NCBI GenBank assembly: GCA_964649725.1 | Contig: CAZYTM010000008.1 | Location: 62,001-126,000 of the forward strand | DNA from: CAZYTM01 sp964649725 | Lineage (GTDB): Bacteria; Desulfobacterota; Desulfuromonadia; Geobacterales; Geobacteraceae | Length of the DNA: 64,000 bases | Direction: 5' to 3' | Shown here: positions 8,292 to 17,074 of the stretch, in pieces | How the letters are laid out: every line of letters starts with the position of its first letter | Numbering within the stretch: the first letter of the stretch is position 1 | Notes under the pieces: model-generated | The model's input: the letters and a program-made list of their open reading frames with translations, nothing else | Databases searched by the model: none | What the model was told of the DNA's origin: nothing | Position numbers and translations under genes: made by a program

Positions 8292-9320
8292 ATGGAACTC
8301 AGTTTTCACCGTCCCAATACAGAGATCGATCGCCTGATAGAGCAGTTGATCAAGGCTGCTGGCAATGTCAACCATCCCGAGCTGATACGTGAAATGATCA
8401 TCTCGGCCCTCAAGGCTGGCCAGGAGACCGACTATCTGGCTGATCTGAAGATGCTCAACAACACCATGAAGGAGATGCGCTATACCAACAAGGTCTTTGC
8501 CCCATATCGGCAGAAAAAGAAGGTGACCATCTTCGGCTCTGCCAGGACTGAGCCCGCGGAACCGATCTACCAGACCTGCGTCGGCTTCAGCAGGATGTTG
8601 GCGGAACGTGGTTACATGATCATTACCGGTGGTGGCGGCGGGATCATGCAGGCCGGCAACGAAGGTGCCGGTAGCGGCAACTCCTTCGCCGTCAATATCC
8701 GTCTCCCCTTTGAACAGTCCCCTAACCGGGTGATGCTGGAAAACCCGCGACTTATCACCTACAAGTACTTTTTCAACCGAAAGGTGGCATTTGTCAAAGA
8801 AGCTGACGCAATCGCCGTCTTCCCTGGCGGTTTTGGCACCCTGGACGAGGCTATGGAGGTCTTTACCCTCATCCAGACAGGCAAGACCTCCCCCAAACCG
8901 CTTGTCCTGATTGACGACGATAGCGGTTACTGGGATCGCTGGTTCGAGTTCATCAAGGCAAGCATGCTGGGGAGAGGGCTCATCTCGGCAGAGGATTTCT
9001 CCATCTTCACCATCACCCGCAATTACCAGGAGGCGATTGAAGTAATTGAAGAGTTCTACAGGAACTATCACTCCATCCGGTTTGTTAATGGCAAACTGAT
9101 TATTCGTCTTAACAAGGAGTTGGCAGCGGAAGATATCCAGGTTTTGCAGAGCGAATTCCCCGAGGTAATGATGCCGGGTACATTCATCCATACAAGTTCG
9201 CCATTGCCAGAAGAGCATGATGAGCCGGACCTGCTGCACCTGCCTCGTCTGGTGCTTGTATTCGATCACCAGCACTACGGTCTGCTCATGGCCTTCATCG
9301 GCAGAATCAATACCTTCTAA
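8292..9320 (+). CDS. LOG-family (lysine decarboxylase-like fold) nucleotide hydrolase
   Basis: The signature GGGGGIMQAGNEGA and PGGFGTLDEAMEV (PGGxGTxxE) identifies the LOG family, Rossmann-fold enzymes that cleave nucleoside 5'-monophosphates to base and ribose phosphate. Plant and bacterial members release cytokinins, while PpnN-type members cut purine nucleotides. The N-terminal 80 residues (helical) and a C-terminal extension make this longer (342 aa) than simple LOG proteins. I chose ATG 8292, with AAGGAG 13 nt upstream, over the longer frame from 8229. The true substrate is unknown; older annotations as lysine decarboxylase are probably wrong. Confidence 0.8.
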   Translation: MELSFHRPNTEIDRLIEQLIKAAGNVNHPELIREMIISALKAGQETDYLADLKMLNNTMKEMRYTNKVFAPYRQKKKVTIFGSARTEPAEPIYQTCVGFSRMLAERGYMIITGGGGGIMQAGNEGAGSGNSFAVNIRLPFEQSPNRVMLENPRLITYKYFFNRKVAFVKEADAIAVFPGGFGTLDEAMEVFTLIQTGKTSPKPLVLIDDDSGYWDRWFEFIKASMLGRGLISAEDFSIFTITRNYQEAIEVIEEFYRNYHSIRFVNGKLIIRLNKELAAEDIQVLQSEFPEVMMPGTFIHTSSPLPEEHDEPDLLHLPRLVLVFDHQHYGLLMAFIGRINTF

Positions 9321-9369
9321 ATGCTTGCTGTGCACGAGGTACAGAGATTGATAAATTTTAGTTTTGCCC

Positions 9370-9398
9370 TTGACACATATATTATCTCATGTTAATTT
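9370..9398 (+). promoter_or_regulatory. Probable promoter for the cold-shock gene
   Basis: TTGACA, 17-bp spacer, TAATTT. It would give a leader of about 150 nt, long untranslated leaders being usual for cold-shock mRNAs. Confidence 0.55.
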
Positions 9399-9556
9399 TA
9401 AAATAATATGCAGTAAGTTTCGGAAGTTTTTGCAGCATCTGGAAACCGTCCTCTGAATGAAGTAGCCTGCTGGTTTTCCTGCCTAAAGACTCCGGCAACT
9501 GCAGCAACCAACGTAGTTCCGGCACCAGACCGGAGGCACCAAAAGGAGGAAGGAAA

Positions 9557-9757
9557 ATGGCACAGGGGAAAGTAAAGTGGTTTAACGACGCCAAAGGATT
9601 TGGATTCATCGAGCAGGAAAACGGGGAAGATGTCTTTGTCCACTTCTCCGCCATCCAGGGGGACGGTTTCAAATCCCTTGCCGAAGGAGAAGCAGTAAGC
9701 TTCGATGTGGTTAACGGTCCCAAAGGTCTGCAAGCCGCCAACGTCAAGAAAATCTAG
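9557..9757 (+). CDS. Cold-shock domain protein (CspA family)
   Basis: A 66-residue OB-fold RNA chaperone. RNP1 (KGFGFI) and RNP2 (VFVHF) are intact, and MAQGKVKWFND is the standard N-terminus. AGGAGGAAGGAAA precedes the ATG. It is a single-gene unit with its own promoter, long leader and terminator. Which paralogue it is, and whether it is truly cold-induced, cannot be told. Confidence 0.95.
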   Translation: MAQGKVKWFNDAKGFGFIEQENGEDVFVHFSAIQGDGFKSLAEGEAVSFDVVNGPKGLQAANVKKI

Positions 9758-9785
9758 TAATACCGATAGTAGTTGTACAATTCAG

Positions 9786-9817
9786 AAGCCCCGGCAGGTC
9801 AACTGCAGGGGCTTTTC
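9786..9817 (+). terminator. Terminator of the cold-shock gene
   Basis: Stem AAGCCCCGGCAG/CTGCAGGGGCTT (one mismatch) followed by TTTTC. Confidence 0.85.
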
Positions 9818-9855
9818 CCGTATGTGACGATTACTTCTCCGCACGAATATATCAG

Positions 9856-11748
9856 TTACGCCGATCGCTTGCTACGTTCCACGCTTTGAATAATTCTTCT
9901 CCCCCACCTGCGCCAGCAAAGGATTGCACTCCCGGTTGCAGCAAGAAGCAGCATCAGCTTGCCATATTCAACCATGATCACTACAGGTGTAAGAGCAAGC
10001 CGGCAGATAGCCCGCAATGGGTCATGGCGGGCTATCACCGTTGCGACAGGAGGGCTGACATGATAATAACAGTTGACCAGGAATCGCCCCACCTTGCTGG
10101 TAAGAAGATAACGGTCCCTGAATTCCCGCAACACCTTGACCTTGGGATGCAGGTAACTCCCATAGGCTGCCGTGGCAATAAAACAGCCCCCACCACCGCC
10201 ACCTGAAGAAGTAGAGGTAGTGTCGGGATTTATGACCGGTGACCCGCCGGAGGAGGAGACTGCCGGAGCAGGTGGTGTTGAACCGTCACTGGTAAAGCCT
10301 GCAGCAAGATTATCGGTGGCCGTAGGATTGCATATAAGTAGTGCTACCTCCCGGGTAGCAGCATTGATGAAGTCAGTAACCGATATCATTCCAGTCGCAG
10401 TCTCCAGAGGATACTCGGTGACTGTACCGATGCTGTTTTTATGAAAAGCAGTTACGACCAGGCCGCTAGCTGCACGGAGCGTCAAGTTCAGATTAACAGG
10501 AGTGCCAGTGCCAGGCCTTAAGGTAAAGTAGGCGAATGAATAGCGCGGCAGAGCTATAGCTGGTAGAGATGCCGAAGAGGCATTGACAGGATAGCTGCTG
10601 TATGATGCAGTCGGTGTCACCGCACTGAGCAGATTGATCTCGCTGGTATGACTGGCCCAGTCGCGCAGATAGGCTCGTCTTGCAAAACCATAGAACTGCT
10701 GCGAAAGTGAACTGGCATACGCCGATTGCGACAGGAAGTTGTTCAGAAATGGCAATATTGCGATATCTGCCAGGTTACCCTGACTGTCGGTTGGTGGTGT
10801 AGTGCTGCCGAGCTGCTGCCAGATGTTTTTGATAATGTCGATGTTGAAACGCTCTGCCAGGTAACGATTGAAAATCCAGCGGCCATAGCCACCACCGGTA
10901 TTCACATCAACTGCTGCATCAAGCCGCTGCACCGGGTTCTGCAAGTAAGGGACGCTATAGCTGTAGATCTGGTTTATCGCGTCGTAGACCTCATCCTCCA
11001 TCCAACTGGCTGTCGCCTCTGCATACCAGCTCTCAAAATAGATGTTATAGCCGAACTGAATGGCATGATTATATTCGTGGGCTACCGTTATCTGCAGACC
11101 GGCAAGCCCGCTGTACCTGCCAAACACCGCTGCCGGGAATTCCTTGTCAATAACCATGAAACTGGTGTAAGTAAAGTTGCCAGGAGCAATCGGCGTTGCT
11201 GATTCGGTGTAGCCGAACATCCGGGTCGAAGCCAGGTCTTTAAGGAAAATATCATAAGGTGCATTGGCTACAGTCGGCGCCGGAGCAAAGCCGAATTCCC
11301 CGGCACCGGTTCCGGTCTCTTTGCTGAAAACGAATTCACAGACACTCCCAACTGTCTCTACCCAATCGGGGATGCCATTGATATTGGCATCGGCAAGCGC
11401 CGGGGCGTCCAATCCTGAAGTGGCATAATGAATCCTGAAATGCCCTGCAGAGGAGATATATATCTGCTCACCTGTCAGCACCGGTTGGCCGCTGGGGACA
11501 GCCGCCAGAGTCTTTCTGGTTTCCGCTGTAAGCCTCTGCCAGTCCTTTTTTATCCCGAGGAGAAACATGCTGGGAGAGCGCTCCTGCAACACCTCACGCT
11601 CTAAAGTAACACCGGTAAGAGTGGCTTGCTGACCATAAAGCTCGTTATATCTAGCGAGATAATAGTCATCCAGCGCTGCCGACCAGCTGCTGATAGGCAA
11701 TAGCACCAGGATCAAAGCTGCAATAAACAAGGAGAACAAACGGTTCAC
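9856..11748 (-). CDS. Exported HExxH metalloprotease-like protein with CFI-box C-terminal domain
   Basis: A signal peptide (residues 1-24) leads to a zinc-protease-like centre HEYNH (224-228) with WYAEATASWMEDEV about 14 residues later, where the third ligand Glu is expected. This resembles the MXAN_6640-type putative metalloproteases. A Pro/Ser/Gly linker ends in six glycines, then CFIATAAYGS (C522) and the LREFRDRYLL region. A hydrophobic helix (about 575-600) and a basic tail RRWGRR follow. That C-terminal layout is the CFI-box tail, probably a sorting or anchoring module. Last gene of a five-gene envelope operon, 2 nt after the preceding stop. Protease activity is inferred. Confidence 0.75.
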   Translation of the reverse strand: MNRLFSLFIAALILVLLPISSWSAALDDYYLARYNELYGQQATLTGVTLEREVLQERSPSMFLLGIKKDWQRLTAETRKTLAAVPSGQPVLTGEQIYISSAGHFRIHYATSGLDAPALADANINGIPDWVETVGSVCEFVFSKETGTGAGEFGFAPAPTVANAPYDIFLKDLASTRMFGYTESATPIAPGNFTYTSFMVIDKEFPAAVFGRYSGLAGLQITVAHEYNHAIQFGYNIYFESWYAEATASWMEDEVYDAINQIYSYSVPYLQNPVQRLDAAVDVNTGGGYGRWIFNRYLAERFNIDIIKNIWQQLGSTTPPTDSQGNLADIAILPFLNNFLSQSAYASSLSQQFYGFARRAYLRDWASHTSEINLLSAVTPTASYSSYPVNASSASLPAIALPRYSFAYFTLRPGTGTPVNLNLTLRAASGLVVTAFHKNSIGTVTEYPLETATGMISVTDFINAATREVALLICNPTATDNLAAGFTSDGSTPPAPAVSSSGGSPVINPDTTSTSSGGGGGGCFIATAAYGSYLHPKVKVLREFRDRYLLTSKVGRFLVNCYYHVSPPVATVIARHDPLRAICRLALTPVVIMVEYGKLMLLLAATGSAILCWRRWGRRIIQSVERSKRSA

Positions 11749-11750
11749 GT

Positions 11751-12251
11751 TCAGTCACTCATCCTTTTCCCCCCCCTGATATGAATCAGGGAGGTTTTGC
11801 CGGCCTCTACCCGAACCTTGCGGCTGGTGCCAAGCGATTTGACCTCATAGCTCCCGGCTGGGAGGGGGACTATGAACAATCCGTCCGTACCGCTTCGGAC
11901 GGCGACCTTAACACTACCTCCAAGCAGCTCCAGTGCGACTCCTGGTATAGGCTGGAAACTGATTTGTCGCTGCTCCTTGCCGCCGGCAACCTGTAAATAA
12001 CAGATCCCGGCCACTGCACCATTACCGGCCGGCAGACGATCATTCTGCGGCACCCCTTTCGTAACGGCACTCGGCAGATAACCATCGCGCAAACAGATAG
12101 CTGCTGCGGGACTGCTCAGGTCAGCACGGAATTCGCTGCCGTCAAATCCCCAGCATCGCCACCCCTCTGCAGCAGCCATGTCACACCAGTGCAAAATAAC
12201 AGAAAAGATAATTAGTGTATAGCATATCATTCTCCCGGCTGATAACTGCAT
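11751..12251 (-). CDS. Small secreted protein with carboxypeptidase-regulatory-like domain, unknown function
   Basis: A 166-residue protein with a signal peptide (hydrophobic stretch about 9-27). Its C-terminal 70 residues (ISFQPIPGVALELLGG, DGLFIVPLPAGSYEVKSLG) resemble the beta-sandwich carboxypeptidase-regulatory-like fold common in extracellular proteins. Four cysteines (WRCWG, AICLR, GICYL and one in the leader) could form a disulfide. AAGGGA lies 9 nt before ATG 12251, although ATG 12230 is possible. It is placed between the barrel gene (17-nt gap) and the HExxH gene. I do not recognise a family name. Confidence 0.65.
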   Translation of the reverse strand: MQLSAGRMICYTLIIFSVILHWCDMAAAEGWRCWGFDGSEFRADLSSPAAAICLRDGYLPSAVTKGVPQNDRLPAGNGAVAGICYLQVAGGKEQRQISFQPIPGVALELLGGSVKVAVRSGTDGLFIVPLPAGSYEVKSLGTSRKVRVEAGKTSLIHIRGGKRMSD

Positions 12252-12268
12252 GCCACTGTATCCCTTGC

Positions 12269-13546
12269 TCAGTAAGAATAGGATGACGAGACAAAGAGGG
12301 TCCAGCTGTAAGCACTGGCGCTCTGGACAGAAGTCCCTTCCCGGACATGGGCGTCACCGACGCCATAGGTATAGCTTCCGCCCCCTGTTATGGATGTGTT
12401 GCGGGTAAAGTGGGTGAGGGTCAGACTCCCCCCGTAGATATCTACCTTCTCACTCATAGCTGCAGAAGAACCGGTGATCTCCGGAGAATTTGAAAAGTTG
12501 GTATAAAAACCGCTACGCAGCGCCCAGTTCTTGTCCAGGTAGTATTCACCGCCAAGGGCAACATTCACTACCGCCTCCTTCTTCTGTCTGGCTCCGGCGA
12601 AATCATACTCTTCGGCGCTGTTGTAACTCACATCCGAAGAGATTAGCAATGCCTTGGTGGGAAACCAGGCACCGCCGACTGTCACCTGCCAGGGGTAGAT
12701 CCGCTTGTCGCCATAAACAGTATTGCTCACTGTGGCAGATGGGTCGTTCAGCTGTTTGCTGCTCCCCTGGATCGTGCTCTCCGAATCAAGCACCAGGGTC
12801 TTGGCGACCGACAACCCCAGGGAAATCTTGTTTGCCGGCGCCCACATCACCCCCAAGACCGGCCGGATTCCCCATTCGGTGGTCTCCTGATAGCGATTTA
12901 ACCATTCGGTCCGCCTGGATGACTCATTTAGCTCGACAAATTGATTGAATATAAGATGAGAATATCGTCTGTTGGCATAGATTGTCAACCCTACGGCAAG
13001 AGAGTCACTCAATTCCACTGCCAGTGAGGGCCCGAAATAGTAGATGGTATCTTCGTTGTTGAAATTTATTACGTACTTGCCGACCGGGATTGTTGCGCCG
13101 CTGGCATCTGTAACAGTGGAGAGCAGCGCCCCGCCGTCAGAGCGCTGGGTAAAGACCTGGTCCTGGTTTTCAACGATGCTGTCGGGGACTGCATAGCTGA
13201 AACCTATCTTGAGCTTGCCGACCGGTTGGATTATACCGAAGAAATTGGGGAGCAGTGCAGAAGAGTTCCTGGTCCAGCCATTACCGCCAATAACGCTGTC
13301 ATAGGTCTTTTGTGAGTAATGGTAGGCATTGACACTGGCGGAGAGGTTCCGCCCTCTGGAGTAAGCTATCCCGGCAGGATTGTAATACATGCCGGCCGGA
13401 TCGTCGGAGATTGCAGTGTAGGCACCAGCCATCCCGGATGCCCGATCCCCCACCAGAATATTCGTATAGTGAAATTCATCCCCCTGGGCAGCTCCTCCAA
13501 GCATGACTATTATCATTATTATTGCCGCATTAAGTCGTTTCATCAC
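12269..13546 (-). CDS. Outer-membrane beta-barrel protein, FadL/OmpP1-like
   Basis: After a signal peptide (to about residue 22), the N-terminus carries DRASGMAGAYTAISDDPAGMYYNPAGIA, the plug motif of FadL/TodX-type transporters for hydrophobic compounds. Alternating hydrophobic/polar strands fill the rest, and the chain ends in an aromatic strand VSSSYSY suited to BAM insertion. Length 425 aa is within the family range. It sits 26 nt after the M48 protease gene. The substrate is unknown; a porin-like scaffold role is also possible. Confidence 0.75.
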   Translation of the reverse strand: MMKRLNAAIIMIIVMLGGAAQGDEFHYTNILVGDRASGMAGAYTAISDDPAGMYYNPAGIAYSRGRNLSASVNAYHYSQKTYDSVIGGNGWTRNSSALLPNFFGIIQPVGKLKIGFSYAVPDSIVENQDQVFTQRSDGGALLSTVTDASGATIPVGKYVINFNNEDTIYYFGPSLAVELSDSLAVGLTIYANRRYSHLIFNQFVELNESSRRTEWLNRYQETTEWGIRPVLGVMWAPANKISLGLSVAKTLVLDSESTIQGSSKQLNDPSATVSNTVYGDKRIYPWQVTVGGAWFPTKALLISSDVSYNSAEEYDFAGARQKKEAVVNVALGGEYYLDKNWALRSGFYTNFSNSPEITGSSAAMSEKVDIYGGSLTLTHFTRNTSITGGGSYTYGVGDAHVREGTSVQSASAYSWTLFVSSSYSY

Positions 13547-13572
13547 AAACCCTCCTCGACAATTATCTGCCG

Positions 13573-14403
13573 TTATTTGCCAGTAACCTTCCGGAATCGC
13601 TCCTGATGACGCTGCAAGCCGGTTACTGCCAGCCCATCGGTGTCGATGGTCCTGGCTATAATCTCCTGCCGCTGCTCATAGCGAGGATAGCTCCTGCCGA
13701 CCGTACCTTTCTGCTTGCCGACTGTTTCCAGATAAGAGAGGAAAGCTGACGGATCATATCCTGCAAGGGCTGCGGTAATGGTGGCAAGCCTGTCTGCCTG
13801 GATCTCATCCTCCCGCCGGTAGCCATCCCGAAAGAGGATCTCCATCGCCTTGTCAACAGCCTGATTGAAAGCTACTCCGGCCGTTTCACTGGCACCACCG
13901 ATAAGGACCGCCAGAGATGCTGCCGAAGATTTGTCCTTCCCCCGCAATTGGAGCTCCCTGACAATATGCCGTTCGGAAATGTGGGCGATCTCGTGAGCCA
14001 ATACCCCGGCCAGTTCTGCTTCGTCACCCATTGAGCGGAGCGCGGCACTGGTGACAAAAACATACCCTCCTGGGGTCGAATAGGCATTCAGTTCGTCACT
14101 CGCGATAACTGCAAAGTGAAATTGCAGTTCAGACCTGTTGGTCTGCTGCACCAGTGCTCGACCTGTCATAGTGACATACTTCTGCAAGCGGATATCGTCA
14201 ATCAGCTTGTACTGTGCCAGAATTCGAGCGGCAATCTCCCGGCCGAAGAGGACCTCCTCTTCGCTATCGGCATCGCCAAAGTCTGACCCGATTGCTGCCG
14301 ATATCCGCTCCCGCCAGTTATAGTCAGCAGCTTCTGCGCAAGGTGGGAGCAATACAACAACAAAAACAGCCATAATCGATAACAGCTGTGTCAGCAGCTT
14401 CAT
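13573..14403 (-). CDS. Periplasmic M48-family zinc metalloprotease
   Basis: A signal peptide (about 1-25) is followed by an M48 peptidase domain with HEIAHISERH (H137, E138, H141) and the downstream RREDEIQADRLA segment carrying the third ligand Glu. NAYSTPGGYVFVTSAAL is typical of the BepA/LoiP branch, which degrades or refolds outer-membrane proteins. No TPR region is present (276 aa), so it is nearer to LoiP or HtpX-like forms than to full BepA. The start overlaps the SH3 gene stop (ATGA). Neighbouring barrel genes make assembly quality control plausible. Confidence 0.85.
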   Translation of the reverse strand: MKLLTQLLSIMAVFVVVLLPPCAEAADYNWRERISAAIGSDFGDADSEEEVLFGREIAARILAQYKLIDDIRLQKYVTMTGRALVQQTNRSELQFHFAVIASDELNAYSTPGGYVFVTSAALRSMGDEAELAGVLAHEIAHISERHIVRELQLRGKDKSSAASLAVLIGGASETAGVAFNQAVDKAMEILFRDGYRREDEIQADRLATITAALAGYDPSAFLSYLETVGKQKGTVGRSYPRYEQRQEIIARTIDTDGLAVTGLQRHQERFRKVTGK

Positions 14404-14888
14404 GGAGCACCTCCTGCAGCGAAACGTTCCTGCTCTGCTGCCGACACCTCGATTCTTTCTATCTTTTCCAATGCCTCGTAATCGACCTTTTCCCCCTTGC
14501 CCAGTCTGCTCCGCTCTTCATAAGTGAGCCCCTTGGTCCCTGCCACAATTGCCGGCGCAACAGATACCCGTTCACGGCTGTTCACCCGGACCTCGTCCTG
14601 TTTGCCATGCAATTTGAACTGTTTCTCCGGCACCGGGGAAGTGGTTGCATTTATGGCAGGTAGATAGCCGCCTCTACCTTTATAGTTCAGCTTGATCCAG
14701 TTCCCTTGCCGCCCGCTGGCAAGGAACCGGAACCCCCTTGATTCGACCCCTAACAGTTCGGCATTTATAAGGGGTCCTGCAGTAACCCGCGCCTTGGCAG
14801 CATGGACATAGAAGACCTCAGCAGCTGATGCCGTCCCTGTCAGTGCAACTGTTGCCAGCAACATCAATCCTGTTGAAAGTCGCCACAT
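14400..14888 (-). CDS. Exported SH3-like domain protein
   Basis: A 162-residue exported protein: signal peptide to about residue 22 (TGTASAAE), then a bacterial SH3-like domain (VHAAKARVTAGP, GFRFLASGRQGNWIKLNYKGRGGYLP). A charged helical tail rich in Glu/Arg follows. Bacterial SH3 domains bind peptidoglycan or peptide stems. It is the first gene of the operon and overlaps the M48 gene by ATGA. Confidence 0.75.
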   Translation of the reverse strand: MWRLSTGLMLLATVALTGTASAAEVFYVHAAKARVTAGPLINAELLGVESRGFRFLASGRQGNWIKLNYKGRGGYLPAINATTSPVPEKQFKLHGKQDEVRVNSRERVSVAPAIVAGTKGLTYEERSRLGKGEKVDYEALEKIERIEVSAAEQERFAAGGAP

Positions 14889-14910
14889 TGTACCCCCCCG
14901 GTAATCGTCA

Positions 14911-14949
14911 GCCGGAAAAAATAATGGCCGGTCACCATGGACCGGCCAT
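14911..14949 (-). terminator. Rho-independent terminator downstream of leuA
   Basis: Stem ATGGCCGGT/ACCGGCCAT (14924-14932, 14941-14949) with minus-strand tail TATTTTTTCC. A second hairpin AGGAGCCGT/ACGGCTCCT lies nearer leuA (about 15012-15033) with a weaker tail. Confidence 0.85.
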
Positions 14950-15049
14950 CGACCCGTGGTAATTCCGGTACGCTATTACAGCTACCATCCCCACGGGGTA
15001 AGAATATTAGCAGGAGCCGTAGCAACGGCTCCTGGACTGCTGCGCCGTA

Positions 15050-16600
15050 CTACAGACTCTCGATGATCTTCTCCCGCTTAACATGGAGCCGGTTAAGTGC
15101 GTTGATGTATGCCTTGGCCGAGGCTTCGATTATGTCTGTCGAAGATCCCCGCCCCATTACGGTCCGCTCACCTTCGACGACACGTACCGCCACTTCCCCC
15201 TGGGCATCGGTACCGCCAGTTATCGAACCGACGTTGTATTGGGTCAACTCTGCTTTACTCTTCGTCAATTTTTTGATCGCCTTTAGCGTTGCATCGACCG
15301 GCCCGTCTCCCAACTCGGCGGTCCGCACAGTTTCACCAGCTATCTCCATCTGCACGGTGGCAGTGGCGACATTAAATGAGCCACAGGTGACCATGATATG
15401 ATCGAGCTTGTACTTCTCTTCCGGTCGCTCGAAACTGTCCAGCGCGATCGCCTCCAGGTCTTCGTCAAAGACCTCTTTCTTCAGGTCGGCCAACGTCTTG
15501 AAACGCTCGAACGCCTTGTTCAGCCGCTCGTCGTCCAATTCGAAGCCGAGCTCGACCAGCCGCTTCTTAAAGGCATGGCGACCGGAGTGCTTGCCAAGTA
15601 CCAGGGCATTCGCCTTGAGGCCGACCGATTCCGGGGTCATGATCTCATAGGTGGTCTTCTCCATCAGCACACCATGCTGATGTATGCCCGATTCGTGGGC
15701 AAAGGCATTGGCGCCGACAATCGCCTTGTTCGGCTGCACCATGATACCAGTGATAGTTGTGAGCAGTCGGCTTGCCGGAGTTATCTGTTCCGTAACCACG
15801 TTGGTCTTGAAGGGGAGGATATCCTTGCGTGTCTTGAGGGTCATGACGAACTCCTCCAGGGAGCAGTTGCCTGCCCGCTCGCCAATGCCGTTGATAGTGC
15901 ATTCCACCTGACCGGCACCGGCCTGGATTGCAGCAATGGAGTTGGCAACCGACAGACCCAGGTCATTATGACAATGGACCGATATGACCGCCTTGTTTAT
16001 ATTGCGGACATGCTCGTGCAGATACTTGATGATGTTGAAATACTCGAACGGGATGGTATACCCGACCGTATCCGGGATATTGACCGTTGAAGCACCGGCA
16101 TCGATAACCGCCTCCACCACTTCGGCCAGGAACTCGATCCGGGTCCGCACCGCGTCCTCGCAGGAGAACTCCACATTCGGAGTATAGGAACGGGCCCGCT
16201 TGACCGCCTTGACCGCTGCCTCCAGCACCTTGTTCGGCTCCATCTTCAGCTTGTACTTCATATGGATGTCCGAAGTAGCGATAAAGGTATGGATCCGCCC
16301 CTTGTCGCCGGCATATTTGAGCGCCTCCCAGGCCCGGTCGATATCCTTGTCGCTGGAGCGGCAGAGACCGGCTATCTCCGGCCCCTTGATAGTCTGCGCC
16401 ACCCTTTTCACCGCCTCGAAGTCACCCTCCGAGGCGATCGGGAAACCGGCCTCGATAACATCAACGTTCAGCTTCTGCAACTGCTTGGCTATCCGCAGTT
16501 TCTCCTCGATATTCATGCTGTTCCCCGGCGACTGCTCGCCGTCCCGCAGGGTCGTATCAAAGATCTTGATGGTTTTCAGCTCCGTCTTCTGTTTGGCCAT
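15050..16600 (-). CDS. leuA: 2-isopropylmalate synthase
   Basis: Condenses acetyl-CoA with 2-ketoisovalerate, the committed and leucine-inhibited step. The N-terminal TIM barrel has FDTTLRDGEQSPG and the metal ligands in VISVHCHNDLGLSVANS; the central NGIGERAGN is present. The C-terminal 150 residues form the regulatory leucine-binding domain (GDGPVDATLKAI, NVGSITGGTDAQGE). Length 516 aa matches long LeuA rather than homocitrate or citramalate synthases, although citramalate synthase cannot be excluded by eye. GGGGGT precedes ATG 16600. It is controlled by a T-box leader. Confidence 0.92.
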   Translation of the reverse strand: MAKQKTELKTIKIFDTTLRDGEQSPGNSMNIEEKLRIAKQLQKLNVDVIEAGFPIASEGDFEAVKRVAQTIKGPEIAGLCRSSDKDIDRAWEALKYAGDKGRIHTFIATSDIHMKYKLKMEPNKVLEAAVKAVKRARSYTPNVEFSCEDAVRTRIEFLAEVVEAVIDAGASTVNIPDTVGYTIPFEYFNIIKYLHEHVRNINKAVISVHCHNDLGLSVANSIAAIQAGAGQVECTINGIGERAGNCSLEEFVMTLKTRKDILPFKTNVVTEQITPASRLLTTITGIMVQPNKAIVGANAFAHESGIHQHGVLMEKTTYEIMTPESVGLKANALVLGKHSGRHAFKKRLVELGFELDDERLNKAFERFKTLADLKKEVFDEDLEAIALDSFERPEEKYKLDHIMVTCGSFNVATATVQMEIAGETVRTAELGDGPVDATLKAIKKLTKSKAELTQYNVGSITGGTDAQGEVAVRVVEGERTVMGRGSSTDIIEASAKAYINALNRLHVKREKIIESL

Positions 16601-16706
16601 GACTGCTACCCCCTTTTTTATTGTTGATCGCTGTTTCAGATATGATTTGCTTACTTCTGCAGATAACGGTTCGATTAAGTATTCCACATAATTTCAGGAA
16701 AACTAT

Positions 16707-16970
16707 CTCCCAAAAACAAAAAAACCTCCCCCCGAACATGGGGCGAAGGCTCTCTCCGCGGTACCACCCATTTCACCTGCCCGAAAAGCCGGGCCGGCCT
16801 TGTTTTGCCCGTTACGTGGGTATACGGCACCGGCTAGTCAGTTATACATCCGTTCACCGGTGCGGCTCCCAGGCGAGTTCACCGGGACCGCCTGCTGACT
16901 CGCACCAACCGTCAGCTCTCTCCAAGGGGTCTTGCGGTTACTACTCCTGCTCACTGCCTTTGCTGTTTAT
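16707..16970 (-). promoter_or_regulatory. T-box leader (tRNA-Leu sensing) of leuA
   Basis: On the minus strand the leader carries, in order, a Stem I region with AGAGAGCTGACGGTTGGTGC, a specifier-loop segment GAACTCGCCTGGGAG, the T-box core TGGGTGGTACCGCG (16770-16757), and a terminator GCCCC-ATGTTC-GGGG followed by TTTTTTTG (to about 16710). The specifier triplet reads CTC (16877-16875), a leucine codon, matching leuA downstream. Uncharged tRNA-Leu should favour the antiterminator. The helix borders were judged by eye. Confidence 0.9.
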
Positions 16971-16973
16971 TTG

Positions 16974-17003
16974 ATAATAAAGAAAACCTTTCTCTGCTGT
17001 CAA
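16974..17003 (-). promoter_or_regulatory. Sigma-70 promoter of the leuA T-box transcript
   Basis: TTGACA (17003-16998), 17-18 bp spacer, TTATTAT, just before the T-box leader. Confidence 0.8.
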
Positions 17004-17074
17004 GGAGTTTTCTTAATTAAATTCGCTATTTTCGAGAGGACAAACAAAGTTTGCTAAGATGAAATGCTCAATCT

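Noticed and set aside
8196..9335. Minus-strand frame of 379 codons opposite the LOG-family gene
   Set aside because: The plus-strand product has clear LOG motifs; the antisense product does not resemble any protein.
9756..9860. Search for tRNA, rRNA or tmRNA genes throughout the window
   Set aside because: No cloverleaf with a plausible anticodon arm and T-loop GTTCRANNC, and no rRNA-like stretch was recognised by eye anywhere in the window.
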